From: Tetragonia tetragonoides
Lineage: Eukaryota; Streptophyta; Magnoliopsida; Caryophyllales; Aizoaceae
Length of the DNA: 64,000 bases
Direction of reading: 5' to 3'
Assembly: GCA_038025085.1 (NCBI GenBank)
Contig: CM076140.1
Coordinates: 27,498,501-27,562,500, forward strand
Made by a program: the position numbers and the translations under genes. The notes beneath the pieces are model-generated. The model searched no databases. It saw only the letters and a program-made list of their open reading frames with translations, and had not been told where the DNA came from. Below, piece after piece: positions 62,372 to 64,000 of the stretch. Each line of letters opens with the position of its first letter. Positions within the stretch are counted from its first letter, which is position 1.

Positions 62372-63766
62372 ATGGGTGAGCCCAGCGAACTAGCAAAGTT
62401 GTTAACAGCCATGGAGGATCTTAGGACGTCTTTCAAATCTCAAGAAGAGCGGATGGCTGCTATGGAAAGAAGAAACCAAGAAGATAGGGAGAACATGGAG
62501 ACAAGGATGCGCAGAATTCATTGGAGAAACCACAACCGTGACCCCGACTTCGATGAGGAGTTTGAAGACACAAGTGGGACTAGAACCAATGACGCTCCTA
62601 AACCACGACATCCCTATGATGATGACAGGAACTTGAAGGTCGAACTCCCTGAATATGACGGTTCCTACGACCCAGAGGCCTTTCTTGATTGGCTTAGAAC
62701 TATGGAGAGAGTCTTTGAATACAAGGAGTATGATGAGCGGCGAAGATGCAAGTTAGCCACGCTTAAACTCACCAAGCATGCTTCTTTATGGTATGAAAAC
62801 CTAAAGGCTCGACGCAAGAAGGAAGAGAAAGCAAAGATTGAGACTTGGGACAAACTCAAGAAATATTTAAAGAAACGATTTTTGCCTAAAGAATTTGAGC
62901 AAGAACAGTTTTTGAAACTCACATCCTTAAGCCAAGAAACCTCAAGTGTACAAGACTACCTCCAGAAGTTTGAACATATGCACATGATGTGTGATCTTGA
63001 GGAGAAGGAGGAGTTAAAGATCGCGCGGTTCATCAAAGGTCTAAACCCAACTCTAAGGCGCAAGGTAGAGCTTGTTCCTTACGTAACCTTTGAGGACGTT
63101 TGCAAAATTGCTCTCAAGATTGAGAAGCAAGAGAAGGAGCAAAAACCGGTTGCCCGAGATGTGATTAAAGGCTATACAAATTTTCGGAACCAATACAATG
63201 CAAGAGAGAATGCAACATTCTCCAAGAGCGCAAGTGTCCCTAGCAAGCCCGTAACTCAAGACAAAGGCAAAGCCGTGGCTACTAAGGACAAGAACCAACT
63301 GCGTTGTTTCAAGTGTCAAGGATATGGACACTATGCCTATGAGTGCGGCTCGAAGAAAGCGCTCACCATCGCTGAGCTAGAAGAGATGGAGCCCTCGTTT
63401 GTTATGCCCATAACCGAGGATAGTGATGAAGATATTGGAGAGCCATTCATTGAAGATTATGGTATACCCGAGGTTGGAGAGACCCTAATCCTTACGAAGT
63501 TGCTACATACGACTGTGGCCGTTGATGAGTCCGACCAAAGGGAGCAAATATTCCATTCTCGCTGCAAGGTTAGAGGTAAAGTTTGCAATTTGATTATTGA
63601 CTCTGGGAGTTGTACTAATGTTGCCTCTAAAGAGATGGTTGATAAGCTTGATTTGCCTACTAAAAGTCATCCTAAACCCTATACTGTGCAATGGTTGAAT
63701 GATGGGGGAGGGTTAAAAGTGACTAAACAAGCTAGAGTTTGCTTTACTTTAGGGTGTAGGGTGTAG
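62372..63766 (+). CDS. Retrotransposon Gag-protease polyprotein, truncated
   Basis: The frame encodes 464 residues from the ATG at 62372, the first in-frame ATG, with G at -3 and +4. The frame is also open upstream to 62165, but that stretch crosses the LTR end and primer site and has no ATG. Residues 1-60 are charged and coiled-coil-like. About 90-250 form a retrotransposon gag (capsid) domain with landmarks ELPEYDG, FLDWLRTMERVFEY, SLWYENL, RFLP and IARFIKGLNP. Residues 312-325 are a CX2CX4HX4C zinc knuckle (63305-63346) for nucleic-acid binding. Residues 410-412 are the Asp-Ser-Gly active site of an aspartic protease. The protein ends about 50 residues later at FTLGCRV-stop: the last residues and the stop come from the rearranged junction, not from the element. 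Gag would build virus-like particles in the cytoplasm; the protease is incomplete and no polymerase follows. No internal stop or frameshift was seen, so the insertion is probably young. Confidence 0.9.
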   Translation: MGEPSELAKLLTAMEDLRTSFKSQEERMAAMERRNQEDRENMETRMRRIHWRNHNRDPDFDEEFEDTSGTRTNDAPKPRHPYDDDRNLKVELPEYDGSYDPEAFLDWLRTMERVFEYKEYDERRRCKLATLKLTKHASLWYENLKARRKKEEKAKIETWDKLKKYLKKRFLPKEFEQEQFLKLTSLSQETSSVQDYLQKFEHMHMMCDLEEKEELKIARFIKGLNPTLRRKVELVPYVTFEDVCKIALKIEKQEKEQKPVARDVIKGYTNFRNQYNARENATFSKSASVPSKPVTQDKGKAVATKDKNQLRCFKCQGYGHYAYECGSKKALTIAELEEMEPSFVMPITEDSDEDIGEPFIEDYGIPEVGETLILTKLLHTTVAVDESDQREQIFHSRCKVRGKVCNLIIDSGSCTNVASKEMVDKLDLPTKSHPKPYTVQWLNDGGGLKVTKQARVCFTLGCRV

Positions 63767-63778
63767 ACTAAACAAGCT
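63721..63778 (+). other. Rearranged right junction with templated duplication
   Basis: GACTAAACAAGCT at 63721-63733 is repeated at 63766-63778, and between them TAGGGTG is doubled (63750-63763). The second GACTAAACAAGCT runs directly into satellite through a shared AAGCT. The heptamer TAGGGTG is also present in nearly every satellite monomer. Short copied filler plus microhomology is the usual mark of error-prone end joining or template switching. Confidence 0.8.
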
Positions 63779-64000
63779 CATACGAGTAGGGTGAAAGAGA
63801 TTTGAGTTCTTTTGTGTTGTATATTAAGAGAAAGCATCCAAATACTTTGTTTGCATTCATTTGAGTTTGAAACTACACCTAGGATGTTTCCATGTACAAA
63901 CAAGCTTCAACTCAAGGTTTTGAATGCATTTACGCGTTTTAAAAGCTCATACGAGTAGGGTGAAAGTGATTTGAATTCTTTTTAGTTGTATATTAAAAGA
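63776..64000 (+). repeat. Satellite resumes, same orientation
   Basis: About 1.3 monomers, from AGCTCATACGAG to the window end. They match 56605-56829 at an offset of 7171 bp, including the rare GAGTTTGAAAC, GTTTCCATGTAC, GTGATTTGAATTC and TTTTTAGTTG spellings. One visible difference is TTAAAAGA for TTAAGAGA near the end. The flank is therefore not the other half of the monomer cut at 61546. Confidence 0.93.

Larger units (their letters stand above)
61547..63778 (+). mobile_element. Truncated Ty3/gypsy (chromovirus-like) LTR retrotransposon
   Basis: Only the 5' part survives: an LTR of about 662 bp, a tRNA-iMet primer-binding site, a leader, gag, the zinc knuckle and most of protease. Reverse transcriptase, RNase H, integrase and the 3' LTR are absent. 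The protease text (DSGSCTNVAS, then QWLND) and the TGACG/CATCA LTR ends resemble, from memory, plant CRM-type chromoviruses, which favour centromeres. The clade call is therefore an inference and would need the missing integrase to confirm. It is inserted in the same orientation as the satellite monomers. The left edge is clean at an LTR terminus; the right edge is a rearranged junction, so target-site duplication cannot be tested. Confidence 0.9.

Noticed and set aside
62402..63691. Minus-strand frames of 62-92 codons opposite gag
   Set aside because: They are shadows of the well-supported plus-strand gag-protease frame, and nothing in them looks like a protein family.
63750..63763. Interstitial telomere repeat (TTTAGGG-like)
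   Set aside because: There is only one TTTAGGG followed by two TAGGGTG; the heptamer is better explained by duplication at the junction and its likeness to the satellite.
1..64000. tRNA, rRNA or other RNA genes
   Set aside because: None were seen; the only tRNA-like text is the primer-binding site complementary to initiator tRNA at 62212.

Overview
This window is plant repetitive DNA. Positions 1-61546 form one uninterrupted head-to-tail satellite array with monomers of about 168-169 bp, roughly 365 copies, all in the same orientation. It is AT-rich and contains no protein-coding or RNA gene I can support. Positions 61547-63778 hold the 5' part of a Ty3/gypsy (Metaviridae, chromovirus-like) LTR retrotransposon that landed inside the array. 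Satellite resumes at about 63776 and runs to the window end. The plant origin is inferred from the primer-binding site (tRNA-iMet type), the gag/protease sequence style and the ~168 bp satellite architecture; this is what a centromeric or pericentromeric array of a flowering plant looks like. I could not name the species or the satellite family.

The monomers fall into two main classes that often alternate. Type A (168 bp) carries AACAGCTCTTACGACTAGGG, AAGCACCCAAATG and ACCAAGAATGTTTTAAAGTGC-like text. Type B (169-170 bp) carries AAAAGCTCATACGAGTAGGG, AAGCATCCAAATAC and ACCTAGGATGTTTACAAGTAC-like text. On top of this dimer pattern lie nested higher-order repeats (HORs) whose periods are whole multiples of the monomer: 2537 bp (15-mer, at 2512-7822), 4062/4230 bp (24/25-mer, 9550-17257), 1184 bp (7-mer in three copies, 19017-22515), 2197 bp (13-mer, 26600-30625), 1524 bp (9-mer, 30300-33345), 4710/4740 bp (28-mer, 32915-39815), 338 bp (dimer, ~34900-35660), 1347 bp (8-mer, 44100-46430), 2186 bp (13-mer, 48890-52640) and 675 bp (4-mer, 57290-58630). 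A 73-bp truncated monomer recurring at 9139, 17780 and 24788 shows superimposed 7-9 kb periods. Near 40 kb the array switches to a second set of variants (GTTTCCATGTAC, TTCTTCTGTG), and the last ~3 kb before the retroelement is visibly more heterogeneous, as expected toward an array edge.

The retroelement has an apparently complete 5' LTR (61547-62208, TGACG...CATCA ends, TATA box at 62003), a tRNA-iMet primer-binding site (62212-62223), and a gag-protease reading frame (62372-63766) with a retrotransposon gag domain, one CCHC zinc knuckle and an Asp-Ser-Gly protease site. It stops inside protease; reverse transcriptase, RNase H, integrase and the 3' LTR are missing. The right junction is a patched break: a tandem TAGGGTG heptamer, a 13-bp copy of element sequence from 45 bp upstream, then satellite. 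That satellite is not the continuation of the left flank but matches monomers at about 56605-56829 with one visible difference. The most informative observations are therefore the nested HOR structure and the structural record of breakage and repair at the element's 3' side.

All repeat boundaries and periods were worked out by eye from recurring variant motifs; edges are good to a few tens of bases at best.
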